Of a DNA stretch of 64,000 nucleotides, positions 1 through 13,754 are shown piece after piece (position 1 is the first letter of the stretch; each line of letters opens with the position of its first letter). The stretch comes from Apis mellifera. Its lineage: Eukaryota; Arthropoda; Insecta; Hymenoptera; Apidae. Position numbers and translations under genes: made by a program. The notes below the pieces were generated by a model. It saw only the letters and a program-made list of their open reading frames with translations. It made no database searches and was not told the DNA's origin. The stretch spans positions 213,501 through 277,500 of the forward strand of contig NC_037640.1 in the NCBI RefSeq assembly GCF_003254395.2. The letters are read 5' to 3'.

Positions 1-636
1 AATAAATATCCTAAATCTATCATTATATAGTTTTTATATTTTTTTTTCTCGAAATAGATTAAAAATTTTTTAAAAAACTGATTTAAATGATTTTTATATA
101 TTTTTGTAAAGGCTAAGATTTTGAACAATTTTTTTACATGTTACCGTCGTTCGATCTTAATTTTTGCAAAAAAAAATTATTCTTATATATATGTCGAATT
201 TTTTTTATACGTTATACATATAGATGTTTGCAGATACCTTTAGAGATATGTATAAACATATAATGCCATTATACTTTATTAATGTATATGACAACAGACA
301 ATTAAAATATATAATGAATTATTAATCTATTTTCTCATGAATTATGATAAGCTTAAAATATTTCAAATCTAACATCAAACATTTTAAACATTTTATGGAT
401 CGTTCGGATTTTGTGAAAAAAATTTTGTTCTTCAATTTATTTACAAATCTTTATTGATTCAAAGATGGAGAATCATGCTCTTTATACTTATTTTTTACAT
501 TTATTTTCATTTAAAAATATTTAAAAATTTATATTTAAAAATTCTATTTCACATATGATAAAAAGATCCGAATCCGAATCCATATAATTTTTAAGTACAC
601 GAGTATTTCTATTATACATATTCATACATTTAAATT

Positions 637-640
<4 letters not shown>

Positions 641-677
<37 letters not shown>
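641..677. repeat. (AT)n microsatellite
   Basis: Uninterrupted TA dinucleotide run of about 37 bp in AT-rich noncoding DNA. Confidence 0.95.
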
Positions 678-680
<3 letters not shown>

Positions 681-2236
681 TATTTATGAATACAATGAAA
701 TTTCGTATTTCATCTTATTAACTATAAGAAAAAAAATCTCTACATATTTTCATACTTTTTATATTCTATAGTAATTTTTTTATTTTTGATAAATTTCCTT
801 GTAAATGTTCGCAAATAAATGTGTTCGATAAAATTTTTTCACTTTATCATATATTAATTTTTCTATATTAATTTTTATTAATTTGATTAATTTGATTTAT
901 TTTATTACAGTTATTAATAATTTTATTCAAATATATATTTAAAATGAATAACAAAATATTGGATAAAGCAATATAATATAACTTCTATTCTATAACTTCT
1001 CTAATTAGCAAAAAAATATATCTGCAATATATATGATGAAGACAACAATAATAAATTTATATAGGATAGTGGATAACAATAGATTCATTACGTAGACATT
1101 TCTAGTTAATACATCGTATAAAATTCACAAATTATTCATCACAAGATTCATTATCGAATATTAATATAATATCGAAAATGATATGAATACGTAGGAAAAA
1201 ATGATGAAAATCTATCCTCATGAAATAATTAAATTGTACATTCCATTCAAATTTCACATCTAAAAAATCGAGAATAATCATATTCTCATAACATTGTAAA
1301 CTACAATTTATAAAATCGTATAAGAAATAATTAAATTAATAGTAATCAATCAATTATCATTTTTTTGTTCTTAGTTTTTAAAATTTCATACATATTCTGG
1401 AACCAAATTATATAAAATATATAAGAAAGAAGCAATTAAAAATATATAAATTGTTTTGAAAAAAGAAATCAAAAAAAAAAAATTAAAGAGAATTGTTAAA
1501 AACATAATATTTATGATAAACATCTTTCGTCTTTCTTAAGACAATATACATATAATAATAATATAAATAATAATTTATATTATATTTTAGATAGTATACA
1601 ATCATATATTTTAAGAATATAAAAAAATATCATACTTGTCAAAATATCATGAATGAATTATAGATATTAAAAATATTATATAATTAGAAAATAATCAACA
1701 AAATAATTTCTATAGTTACAGATAATTTTTCAAAATATGATAAATGCTGTCTTACTATTAAATGAAAAACAAAAATTCGAAATATAAATATATAACTATA
1801 TACATACAATTTACGATTAATAAAACATTTAAAAGATAAAGTGAAATATTTTATTCACTTATATATTAAAATAAATGATTAAACATTTTAAATATTGTTA
1901 ACAATATTGCCAAATTACAGGATTTCTAATATTTAAAAAACAATAATTTAAATTAATTAAAATAGCATTATGTATATATTATATAATAATGTTCATTCAA
2001 TGGAACTCTATTTTCTTTTGTTAGAAAATTTTTTATTAAAATGTTTATATATATAATAAATATAAAATATTTATATTTAGATTATACAAATGTCATAACA
2101 AACAAAATTATAACGAAATTAAATAACAAAAAATTTAAAAATTAGAAAAAATTATTGAGAAAAAATAAAGTCATAAATTAAGAGTTATATAAATAATATA
2201 AAATTATATATATTATAAATTTTTTAAAATTGTTCC

Positions 2237-2240
<4 letters not shown>

Positions 2241-2295
<55 letters not shown>
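2241..2295. repeat. (AT)n microsatellite
   Basis: Uninterrupted TA run of about 55 bp, one of the longest in the window. Confidence 0.95.
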
Positions 2296-2298
<3 letters not shown>

Positions 2299-5200
2299 TG
2301 AGAAGAAAAAAGTTATTATGTTAATCGTAAGATAATTAATTAAAAAATTATTAAAGAAACATTTACATTTTGAAGAAAATGATGAAATTATAGTAAAATA
2401 TAATTACTTGTATCTTTAAAAAAAATAATAATTTTTGAAATTATAATATTTCAAACTTTAATTACAATATATTTTTAAATCATTTTTATTCTTTTATTTA
2501 TTTCTTGATGCAAGATAAATATATTGCAAAAACTTACAATATAAATTGTCATCATTTATATGAAAAATAAATTTGAAATTTATCTTAGAAAAAATTAATA
2601 GAAATCTATTTTTTAATTTTTATATAATGATAAAATTGATAAAATGTTCAATGTAAATATAAGATTTGAAAAATATATATAAGCACATCTCAATTAAGAT
2701 TTGATTTAGATTTTTTATTAAAATCACAAGCAAATAAATAACTGTAGATAATTGCAGATTTTATTGGAAATTAAATATTTTGCAATACTTCAATCGATAT
2801 TTTTTAATTGTTTTTTTCAATTTTAATATTGTAATAATAAAAGAAAATTTGTAATTACAATAACATTACAATATTAAAAAAAATTAGAAATATCATTTTA
2901 TTTAAGATGAATAGAAATTTATTGCAAAAAATTGAGAACAAATAAAACTATATGAAATTAAGAAATTATATGGAAATTAATAAACTATGATATTTCAAAT
3001 TCCGAATAATATTAAAAAACATAAAGTATCTGAAACTTTATTTTAATTTTCAAAAAATAATACAAGTAAGAATTTCATTAAAGTAATTTAAAATAATAAT
3101 ATTCCAAATTATTCTTTTTTTTATTAACAAAATTAAAATAATATATAGTAGAGTAGATAGATAGTATAATATATATATTTATTAATATTATACTATCTTG
3201 TGATATAATCAAATACAAAAACAATATAGAAATTATAATATTAGATAAATATTGATTTCCATTTTAATCTTCATAAAATTTATTCTCCATTAATATAATC
3301 AATTAGTTGTTTTCCAAAATCTCTGTTAAATATAGGTTTACAATCAATCATTTTGTTTGTAAGTTACAATAAATATCTCCTCATCATTTACTAATCTGAA
3401 TAACAATCTTTAAAATATTCTATGTTTCAAATTGCCTTCATCTTCAATATTTCAAATTAACAACATTGAATTATTTAAAATCTAAAATCTAAAATTTCAT
3501 ATCAAATTTTATATTCTTGAAATATTTGAAAAATTCACATGAAATTCTAAAATTAAAATATAAATGAATAGATTAAATTTGCCTTAAAGTTTTGATTATA
3601 TTTTAACTATGATTTCAATAATTGAATATTTATTATAAAACTTTTGAATATCCATGTTTTATTCTTCTATTAGAAATCAGAAATATTAAAATTATAATTT
3701 TTACATAAATATCATTCGTTTTTACTATTTACTTATATTATTAATATAATATATTATATAATATTATATAATATAATATTATATTATTAATATTATTTAA
3801 TACATTTTTAAATATTTCATGAGTTTTTTTGAGTAAATCGGTATTCTAAATTATCAATAATATTTGAAATATATCGCATTTATAATCCGAAATTTTTTTT
3901 CATATTGTTGTATTAATAATGTTATATTAATAAATATCAAAAAAAATATTTTGCAATTGTAAAATTAATCATATTTATATTTATTATATTTAAATTTATA
4001 TATTTTAATTATAAAAATATTGTGATTGTCGAAGAGAAGAAAAATCATGTTGTAAATTATTAATCATATTATAAACAACTATGTAAAGTAAACATTATTA
4101 ATTCAAACATTGTAATATCCGGATACGAATTATGCTTTATTTAATGAAAAGCATTCATTTATTAATATGACTGAAAATATTTGTGTGCAATATGTATATA
4201 TCTATTATGAACTTATACATGCGAATATATACCATGAAACTATAAATTTAATAAATTATTTTTTTTATCGCTAATGTAATTTGATTAACTGATTTTATGC
4301 AAATTATCTGTATGTTTAAATATTCACATATATATGAATTCATGAACATATGCCGTGTATATATATATTAATATTCGTTTAACATGGCATATGACACATC
4401 CAAAATTGAAATTTTTAATAATTATATATATATCCATATAAGATTTATCTAATAATTCAACCGAATTATAACTCTTTTATTAAAGATAGAAAAAAATTGT
4501 AAAATTTAATAATCTTCTATCATCTTGTAACTCAATTTTTTATAAAAATGTATATCACTGCAGTTGCAATTATATTTTTTGAATGCTCTATAATTTCTTT
4601 TTCATATGAATTTATTCCTCTAATGCTATTCTGAGTAAAAATATATTAAAGTAATAATCATAAAAAATTCAATATTTTTCAAAATAGTTTCTTTTCAGCA
4701 TCTACAATAAATATTTAAATGTTTAATTGCATAAACTATCTTATAAAAATGAATATTATAGTGATCACACTTTGGTTACTACCTTGTTTTATTTAAAAAT
4801 CCTCTTGACTTTTTCTTGTAAAATTTCTTAAAAAACAATGTATTCACAATTTTTTATTTCAATAAAATATAATATAAAAAAAGATGAATTAAGAGGAACT
4901 GTTAAAAATGTGAATGCCAAATAATTGAAGAATATAATGAAAAATATAAAAAAATGTATAAAAAAAATATGTTTAGAATGCAGTGAAAATTTAAATACAA
5001 ATTTGATTATTTAAATATGGAAGTATGGAAAAAGAAAGTAAATATTTTGAGAATTGAATTTTTCATAATTATATTTTAATACTTATTCAGAATAACGCGA
5101 GAAATTGATTAATACAAAAAGAATTAGTAATAGAAGAAGTAGTATTTAAAAAAACAATGAATATAGTTGAATTTTATAATTTATACTCGGCTCAGTTATT

Positions 5201-7096
5201 AGAAATATTTTAAATAAATATTATATTCATAAGATTTATAAGGAAAGATCTTTAATCTGAAAATTGAAAAAATTATGAAATTTTGAGGATATGTAGTATT
5301 TATGTATTACTTATGTATAATTTTTTTTTTTTTTGCCCGAAATCATTTTAAGAAGATGAAATCAATCCTTGAAAATTCAACATTTTTACATTATAACTCA
5401 TTAAATATAAAAAATAAAAAATAGAAAATCTTCAAACAAAAATTGTTTTTTTTTATAAGAATTATCGTTTCTTAAAACATTTATTAATTGTTTATTTTAT
5501 TGTTTACAATTTTTAAAAAAAATTATAAACAAAAAATTAATAATTCTTTTAAATTTGTTTTTCAACGTAAAATTTTAATTATCTAAATAACTATGCGATA
5601 GTATACAAAAATACTTGTTTCTAAATATAGTTTTATTATGTTGCTAACTATCTACATTTTCAAAAATAGAAAAATTTATATTTATAAAATATATATTATA
5701 GTTCCGTTTTATTAACATTGGATCAACATGAAAATAGAAAATGAAAATAAAGAGAGAGAAAAAAAGAAACATATTATACATATAACTACTTTATAAAATA
5801 TTTTTATTTTTAATGTTATCAAATTTTTTTATTTTTTTATATAATAAAATTCAATAAAGAATAACGATGAAAGTATAGAAATAATTAAATAATTATAAAT
5901 TATTTTTCACGATAATAAAATTCTTTATTTTAAAAGAATATTGTAAAGATAAAAAGATTTATTGTATCATACACATTATATGTATAGTATAATTGTCGCA
6001 CATAGAATGATCATATGAAATTTTGTTACGAAAAAGTGAATTCTATTGGATTTTTAAAATTATTTGATTTTTCATCGATGTACACTTATGTACATTATGT
6101 ATAAGCAAATACATCATATTTTAATGATGGAAGAAATGGCTGAAATCAGAAAATTTCTATACAAAATTTTTCCATATGCGAAAATCAAACGCACATATCA
6201 TTCCTATCGTTTTAGATTTATTGTAAATGTTTCTATATGATTAAATGATATGCTATTTTATAATATAGATGGACAATGACCAATCCAAGATTTTAATAAT
6301 AAAATATTTACATATTCGGTAAATAAACACTTATTACATAATTATTCATTAAAGTTCTTTAATTAATTTCATTAGATATGCTATATAAATGTTCCGTAGT
6401 CGAAATAAAAATTTTTTCTAAATAATAAATAATAAATGTGAACCGAAATCTACAATTATTTCTTTAGAACAATAAAAATTGGAGAAAGAAATTTTCAGAA
6501 AGCTAATATTGTTGAAAGTATAGTGTAATTATGCGTAATAGCGGCTATTTACTGTGTATACTAGATTGTATTATCGTAACTTTTTATTCTTTTAATGTAT
6601 GATATATAAAAAAATAAAGAAATTTGTTTTTTTTTCAATTATATTAAAAATAGTTATGTGTATAAGTTTCATAATTATTTAGGTAATAATAAATGTTGAT
6701 TAAAATTTTATATTAAAAAACAAATTTGAAAAGAATTATTAATTTTGTTATTTATAACTTGTTTATATTGCATAAATAATTAATAAATATTTTAACAGAC
6801 GATAGTCTTTACGAAAAGAAACAATTTTTGTCTAAAAATTTTTTTGTATTTCTTATAGTTAGCAAGTTATAACATAAAATCGAAAAATAATTGAATTTTG
6901 AAAGGTTGATTTCAAATAGCAAAAAAAAAAAAAAAATTGCGTAATATACAAGCACTATATATCCCTAAAGATTATAATAATTTTTTTAATTTTCGGAATT
7001 TTTGGGATTTTTCCTTGTACATACATCTTTTCCTTAAATAAACATCGAATTGATGACTAATTTAAAATATGATCATTTTCTATCTCTATACTAAAG

Positions 7097-8058
7097 GCTG
7101 AACGAGAGTTTAATATTGGAGAATTTGATGAATAAAGAAAGCGTAACACATGGATGTCCAGTCATGGTAAATCCGACTATGGATTTATGCAAAGATACGA
7201 ATGCAGAAGAAGAAAGCAAAAACAATAATGGAAATGAAAATGTAAACATTGATGATGGAAATACTGACAAAGATTTAGAAACATATAAAATTGCAGTTTC
7301 TGTACATGATGAACAAGTTCAAGATACAAACTCGTCTTTAAAATCAACAGCTAACATTCTTCATATTTTATCTACAAAAGAAAAAGTGAATGGAAGAGAA
7401 AACGATGATACTAATTCGACTATTGTAACCAAAAGTATTTCCGGTGACGCTCAAACCTCTCTGGGAACATCCATATTTTATACAGAGAAAACTATACTTG
7501 GTGCATCTACTAGTTCCCTTACATCGATTTCAAGCTCAACTAATCCGTATAGACCGGCAGGTCCCGCAAAACATCGGAGAATAACTGGTTATATCGATGA
7601 GAACGACTTAAGCACGCCATATAATCATTATAGATGTCTCTCACCAAACGAACATTATGGCAAGTCTTGATATATCTCATATATTCTAATAATCTTAATT
7701 TTTAAGTTATGAATTTAATTAATTATTCATTCGATCTATTTTTTTCTTTGTAGGAAGAAGCACAGGTTGTCGTTTTTTAAAGAGACAATTTAGTCTAGAT
7801 CGTCCCGATGAGACTAGCTATGTTGGTTTCACCGAACAAATTAATTATCAACAACAATTACAACAACAGCAACAACAACAATTATTATCACAACAAAATT
7901 TGAATAAGACACCAAGACTTTATAAACAAAATAGTGCGGGTGCAGCAAATGATCTAGAACGCATCGAAGAAGTACCGTCTACTCCAGCCCCTGTTCTTCA
8001 ACACTATAAACAGGCGGCATCTGTTTCTCTCTCTGTAGAATCATTAACGCTTCGTTGA
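7097..8058 (+). CDS. C-terminal two exons of an unrecognised Ser/Thr- and Gln-rich protein
   Basis: Two coding exons, 7097-7659 and 7754-8058, give about 289 residues ending in SVESLTLR and a TGA stop. The first exon follows a pyrimidine-rich tract and AG at 7095-7096, with no ATG close to its start, so it is internal and the protein's N-terminus is upstream. The exons join in phase 1 only if a GC donor (GCAAGT at 7660) is used; the nearby GT at 7664 runs into a stop in exon 2. The peptide is hydrophilic, with an acidic Asn-rich start, a Ser/Thr-rich middle, an RRITGYIDENDLSTPYN segment, a basic KRQFSLD motif resembling a kinase or 14-3-3 site, and a Gln run encoded near 7848-7890. No catalytic domain or membrane segment is visible. 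It looks like the disordered tail of a larger signalling or membrane protein; I cannot name the family. Confidence 0.75.
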
Positions 8059-8834
8059 AGAATATTGCATTTTTAAACATAAAAATGTCTATAATAAGCA
8101 TTTTAAACTATTAAAATTCTTCAAAAAATGACAATCGTCGTCACGTATCCATACGAATCATTAGACATATTATATGAATGATATTAAATTTATTGAACAG
8201 TGACACAAAAGTAACAAAATTGTGGAAAAGTTATTTACTTGTGTACTTATCATTATCTCTTTCATATAATATTATCATAAATCGATTGACCTTTGATTAT
8301 AGTATAATAATCGCGAAAAATATAAAAAAAACTTTATATCCATTATCGCGAATGACAATCTCTGTTACATAGACATTCTGTGCACATGCAGTTCTCGTAT
8401 TATGTAAATATATTATATTGAAAATGTGTGCAATATATTCTATTTCCGTATTTTTTCTGATCCATATTTCATAACTTAAAATCAAGTAATATTTTATTGT
8501 TATTGTGCATAAAATGCACAATAAATCAAATAATTATATCATTAAAATTGTTCATAAAATTTTGTTGAAATCATGATACACTATTATCATGTACTCATAT
8601 TATTGTTTTTATCAAGAGAGAGAAAAAAATATATACCTTTCTCGTAAATGTGCATAATTTAATTATCTCTGAATCGTTGACAATAATAACTGGAAAACTT
8701 ATAATATAAAAACGTAGGTACTCTCTCTTTTTCTCTCTCTCTCTTTTTTCCATTTTTTTTCTCTTTCCAGTATCAACATTTTATCGTGTAATTCATAAAA
8801 TATATCGTAAAGATTAATTAAGAGAATTCTTCGA

Positions 8835-8876
<42 letters not shown>

Positions 8877-8950
8877 CAAAATTAATAATAAGTGTATCTA
8901 TTAACACAATGAATGACGTGTAATGCGCCAAATAAATTTAATATTCTTTT
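8059..8950 (+). other. Probable 3' UTR of the preceding gene
   Basis: The stretch after the TGA at 8056-8058 lacks a credible coding frame. It contains a Pumilio-type TGTAAATA at 8403-8410 and candidate AATAAA polyadenylation signals near 8520 and 8930. An (AT)n run lies at 8840-8875. The extent is inferred; no transcript evidence is available. Confidence 0.5.
8840..8875. repeat. (AT)n microsatellite
   Basis: Uninterrupted AT dinucleotide run inside the probable 3' UTR or just beyond it. Confidence 0.95.
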
Positions 8951-9923
8951 GTGTCTTTATATACTGCATAAGTAATTGCGTAAGTAAGAGAAAAAAGCAT
9001 GTATGAATGTGTGTTTAATGTGATTGTGCAATAATCTGTATATTAGATATATGTATACATAGGGCACATAATGTATAAATGAACAATTTATAATATTATA
9101 AGTGTTTATAAGTGAAAAATTTAGAAAATATTTTCAATAAATTTTTCACATTGCATCGCTTATAATATATAAATATATAATATAAAATGCAGAAAAGAAT
9201 TGATAAAGAGATGTAAAAGCACAAACATTTATTTAACATTACATTCATTAAATGTCATTTGACAAATTTGTGATCTCTTCCCCATAATGATGCGACTAAC
9301 AGTAATAATAACAGTGCGATAAATTATTTAAAACGTGAAAATACTGTTACTTTTATTATGTAACAGTAGATAATTGGGAAATAAAATTTTATTGATTAGA
9401 CAAAAAAATAAGATATTTTTATATCCACTTTTTTTTTATTTAATATTAATAATTTTTTTAATAATATAATTTTTGGTAAAAAGATACAATATTTAATTGT
9501 ACTTATTTAAATCGTTTTATAAAGTGATAATATATATATATTGTATCTTATTCTATTATATCGTATAATGAATTCTGAATATATGGATAAATATATAGGC
9601 GCATATGTGTATATAAAAATAAATTTCAATTGAAAATTAAACATAAATATATAATGTGTATAAATTATATACATATATGTCATATATATGTATATAAATA
9701 TACATATAACATATTATCTTTTAAATTTTTAAAATTTTTCTTTTACTGCTTTATGATGGATTATTCAATTATTATTTTCTGTTTTATGTGATTTCCTTCA
9801 AATGAATGATTTTTAATATTACCATCTGAAAAGAATATATAAAAGACATGATGAAAGAATTTTATACATAAATTATATAATGCATATTAAATAATAAAGA
9901 AAATAGCATAAATAAATAATAGT

Positions 9924-10440
9924 TTACCCATAAGAAGAAGCATCTTTATATTCAACATGTACCGGTTTAAAAATCGGAGCAGGTCTTTCAATTATCCTTT
10001 CAATAAAAATAGGTTTATCAACGTATTCTACGTATTTCACGGATGCTGGAGGAGGGGACAAATATACATGATGAACTTCTGGAGCAGTTTTATAACCAAT
10101 CTTGTATCTAAAAATTATAAAATTAATTAATTTATGTAGACAAATTTGAAAGAAATTATAAATAAATTTTCATCGCATAGATATAAATTTTTTACCCTTT
10201 TGCTACACCTAATCCAAAACCCAAAAGTCCCGCACCGATAAGCTTTTTCTTTAGCAAAAGTGTTCTCTTTTGCCTATTTAATATAGCACCTGAATATTGT
10301 TCATTTTCTGGTTGAATAACAGATTGATCAAAATTCGAGAAATGATTTTCTTCCGATGATAAAATGTCTTCTTTTGCCACTATACATGGCATAACGTAAC
10401 AACAAAAAACAATAAAAATTGTAATAGTAATTAATTGCAT
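9924..10440 (-). CDS. Small secreted protein, Gly/hydrophobic segment after a KR site (paralogue A)
   Basis: Coding exons 10196-10440 and 9924-10107 (phase 2 junction GG|A, donor GTAAAA, acceptor TAG) give 142 residues. Residues 1-22 form a hydrophobic signal peptide. A propeptide-like acidic stretch ends in a dibasic RQKR around residue 59, followed by a basic then Gly/Leu-rich hydrophobic segment (KKKLIGAGLLGFGLGVA). The second exon is Pro/Val/Tyr-rich, with VEYVDKPIFIERIIERPAPI, and ends in SSYG. The ATG sits directly after a splice acceptor. A separate 5' UTR exon of roughly 10533-10590 and a TATAAAA at 10619-10625 complete the model. Low-complexity Tyr/Pro/Val composition suggests an extracellular-matrix or cuticle-associated protein. 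The KR-plus-hydrophobic block recalls part of the Osiris (DUF1676) family, but the protein is far shorter and I do not assign it. Confidence 0.8.
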
Positions 10441-10532
10441 CTATCATAAAAAAATTGCAATTATTAAAATATTTTAAAAATGAAATAATTAAATACATTG
10501 ATTATTATATATGATTATTTACATTTTCTTAC

Positions 10533-10590
10533 CGTGCTTCGTATCAAAGATCTAGGAATAATCTTAAACGCATAGAGAGTGACAACTCGT
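10533..10590 (-). other. 5' UTR exon of paralogue A
   Basis: A good donor (CACG|GTAAGA) at 10533/10532 on the minus strand pairs with the acceptor immediately before the ATG at 10440. The right boundary is estimated as about 30 bp downstream of the TATA box, so it is approximate. Confidence 0.55.
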
Positions 10591-10618
10591 ATGTCACATT
10601 TTCGATACCTTCCCTTGA

Positions 10619-10625
10619 TTTTATA
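10619..10625 (-). promoter_or_regulatory. TATA box of paralogue A
   Basis: TATAAAA on the minus strand, about 30 bp upstream of the inferred transcription start and upstream of a clean 5' UTR donor. A strong TATA box fits a regulated secreted-protein gene. Confidence 0.6.
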
Positions 10626-10966
10626 CACAGTTGCCTACCTTCGAAGCAGTAAATTCTCCCACCTATTCAAGTGATCAAATTCGTATCGAATCCCTACTTA
10701 AACATTGTAATCCATTTTCACAATGAACCACTTGCAACACAACTAGGCCCGGTTATTGAATAATTCACTAATTTTCTAAAAATTAGAAAATTGATGTAAT
10801 TAAATTACTAAATTCTTTAAGTAAAACTCTATCTATTTATATTTATAGTCATTTCAATAATTTTTTTCAAAATATAAAAAATATTTTACTAAAAATATTA
10901 TATCAATAGAACGACATAATTTGTATTATAAAAAATGCTTAAATCAAAAGATAATAAAATAATTTC

Positions 10967-10971
<5 letters not shown>

Positions 10972-11008
<37 letters not shown>

Positions 11009-11025
11009 TACATATATATATATAC
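10972..11025. repeat. (AT)n microsatellite, interrupted
   Basis: AT dinucleotide array of about 54 bp with short interruptions. Confidence 0.9.
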
Positions 11026-12695
11026 AATAAAAAGTTATAAGTACTACAAATATATTAAATTTCTATATTATAAAAAAATAATGAACAAAAAAATAAAATA
11101 ATTTATTATCGGAATTTAATAACATAAATAATAAAAATATTAATTTATTGTAAAATAGTAAATGCGATAAATTTCTTTTTTGATTTAATAATTATATAAT
11201 TCATTTTTATTTTACAAAAATTCAGAATTTATAAATAATTTATTTAGAAAAAGAAATGATGAAATTATTTAATAAATAAATAAAATAGTTAATAAATTCT
11301 TTATAAATTTTAATATAACAAAAATTTAAAAATAGCTTCAAATTATTTGAAACCTTTCAAACTGTCATTAAATATTTAATGTTATAAGTAAATGAACCAT
11401 TTACTTATATTTTATTATATATTATTTAATTATAATAACCAAATATATATTAAATTAAACAGAAGACTTTTGTTTATGTGTTTAATTCTATATTCACTAA
11501 GCATTCAAAAAAAAAGGTATAAATGTTATATTAAAATAATTTGATTGTAATATTGTATTATTTCTATTCATATTAAGCAAACTAAAACTTGTATAAATTA
11601 GTTAAAAACATTTCTATCCTAATTAATTATATAATAGATATTATAATTCATGGAATATAAAAGATATTATAAATCAAAATCTCATAAATCTGATATTTAA
11701 TATATTATTTTTCATCAAGAATTTGTTTATATATTTTTTTCTTATGATATCTAAACTATCCAATTGTTTGCAAAAAATAATATATTTATTATATATATTA
11801 TATATTTATATATAATTTAATTTATTATATTTGTATTTAATTTATTATATATTTGTATATAATTTAAAAAAAAAGAAGAATAAAGTACATTTAAAAAAAA
11901 TTATAATTTTTCATAATTGAATAAAATTTAAAATTGCAATATTGAAAAATTAAAAAAACATGATATCAGGTTTTATTATGTGATATATCATAAAAATATA
12001 ATTTAATAAAAAGAAAGAAAAAAAGAAGAAAGAAAGGAAAAGAAATTAAAAATATGTATGTGATAATAGAGACAACGGAAACAAGATCGATTCATTTACA
12101 AAATATATTATATTCGTTAACACGTAATATTATATCGCACCTATAACACAAGTGTCGCAAGTTTAACGAACAATCGTTGAATAGTAATGAATCCAATTCT
12201 ACCATTTTCGATTTACTTACATTTTCAATCCGTTCAATAAATCAAACGTGTGCATTAAGTAACGAATGATGCGTGGCAAGAATTGAGAATACGGATCATA
12301 AAAGAGAAAGGTTGCAAAAGTAAGAGAAAATACGAATAAGAATGCGTTTACTTTTACAATGTTTCGAATCATTAGGTATTCGTTGATAGAAATCAATCTC
12401 GCAACATTTTCAACTACGTGCTTTAGTTTGAAATATAAATTGATTGCTTAATTCCTGTCATATTTAAATAATTTTCAAACAGAATTTTTACTATATATTG
12501 AATATATATCCAATATATATTGAAATTAATTACCGTATATGAAACTTAATTGTCATAAACTTAATTTAAAAAAAAAATATGAGAGACAATATGTATGAAA
12601 TAACATATTTATATTTCAGAATTAGCAATAAAACATCATTTTTTTATTTTTATACAAACAATTCATATATATTATATCATATAATATCATATAGA

Positions 12696-12699
<4 letters not shown>

Positions 12700-12735
<36 letters not shown>
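12700..12735. repeat. (AT)n microsatellite
   Basis: AT dinucleotide run of about 36 bp. Confidence 0.95.
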
Positions 12736-12737
<2 letters not shown>

Positions 12738-13008
12738 CTTATAATGAAATGAAATAATTATAAAATTTTCTAAAAAAAAAAATCATAATTAAAAAACAAA
12801 TTATTCAAATTAATACATAATAATACATTATTTATTTCAAAAACAATGAAAGTTTTAATTACATTTTCTTCTGCAGATCGATTCTATTTATCATATTTAT
12901 GCATCAAAATGTAAAAAAAAATAAATAAATTTATTTCTTAAATTATTCTTTTATTTATTCTTGTTTATTATTATTATTTATTAATATTACATCATGCGTA
13001 TTCATGAA

Positions 13009-13481
13009 TTAGCTCCAATTTGATTCAACATAAGATGGTGCATATTGATAGCTCGCATATTTATCTCCATAGCCACCGCCATAACTGATACATATTGAAG
13101 ATTAACCGTTAAAATTATCGTATTAAACGTTACAATAAATAAATTGATAATAAAAATATTAAAATTAAATTTGAATCTCAAAAAATATACTCACTATTTA
13201 GCTTTATATAAACTAGCTCCTACAAGTCCAGCGCCGATAAGAGTCTTAGCTCCAAAAACAGTACCACCCAATAATAATGCTTTCTTACCAATTACAGTTG
13301 CTCCAACGAGCAAAGGTAATTTAATTAAAGGAGATCTCTTAACACGAACTATTTGTTCTTTCTCAATTTTGTTGTTATTTATAACTGAAGCACGATTTTC
13401 TCCATATATAATCACGGATAAGGTATGGATATAATTAACAAGCAATAATGTTATAAAGATAAAAATGTATAACGATTTCAT
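13009..13481 (-). CDS. Small secreted protein, Gly/hydrophobic segment after a KR site (paralogue B)
   Basis: Coding exons 13195-13481 and 13009-13084 (phase 2 junction TA|T, donor GTGAGT, acceptor CAG) give 120 residues. There is an N-terminal signal peptide of about 20 residues, then a propeptide ending in VKR at about residue 49. A hydrophobic Gly/Ala/Leu/Lys block with short repeats (VGATVIGKKALLLGG, FGAKTLIGAGLVGA) follows, and a Gly/Tyr-rich tail (YYGGGYGDKYASYQYAP) ends in ESNWS. Intron phase and position, the separate 5' UTR exon, the acceptor abutting the ATG and the TATA box all match paralogue A, so the two are probably tandem duplicates that diverged strongly. AATAAA lies on the minus strand at 12977-12982, 27 bp past the stop. 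The Gly/Tyr tail suggests cuticle or extracellular matrix; the function is unknown. Confidence 0.82.
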
Positions 13482-13691
13482 CTAAAAATCAAAGAAATTT
13501 AAATTTTCTATATGATTTCTAAAAGGAAAAAAAGAGAAAGAATGAAAAAATTAAAAAAAAAATAAAGAAAATTATAATACAATGAAAAAGAGAAAACTAT
13601 AATAAAAATGATTAATCAAATCTTAACAAATTATTATGGATAAAAAGAAATTTTAAAAAAATTTAAAATAAATATGAGAAAAAACATTAAC

Positions 13692-13730
13692 CTCGTCGAA
13701 ATTGATATATTCGTTTCAACAAAATATTCG
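13692..13730 (-). other. 5' UTR exon of paralogue B
   Basis: Donor GAG|GTTAATG at 13692/13691 on the minus strand, paired with acceptor TTTTTAG directly before the ATG at 13481. The right end is approximate, set from the TATA position. Confidence 0.5.
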
Positions 13731-13754
13731 GATGCTTCAAACTGAATGAAATGA

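Larger units (their letters stand above)
1..7096. other. AT-rich region without recognisable genes
   Basis: About 7 kb of very AT-rich sequence with homopolymer A/T runs and two (AT)n microsatellites. I see no open frame with a plausible start or splice context, no tRNA-like fold and no transposon coding sequence. Because the first coding exon downstream begins at a splice acceptor (AG at 7095-7096), part or all of this stretch may be the intron of that gene. Its upstream exons are not recognisable here and probably lie left of the window. Confidence 0.6.
10640..12970. other. Intergenic AT-rich region between the paralogue pair
   Basis: No supported coding sequence. The block contains (AT)n runs at 10972-11025 and 12700-12735. 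A slightly less AT-rich patch at about 12060-12420 carries no obvious open frame and could be regulatory. Confidence 0.6.

Noticed and set aside
8178..8521. Overlapping short open frames on both strands after 8.1 kb
   Set aside because: They lie in the probable 3' UTR, lack family features and contradict each other.
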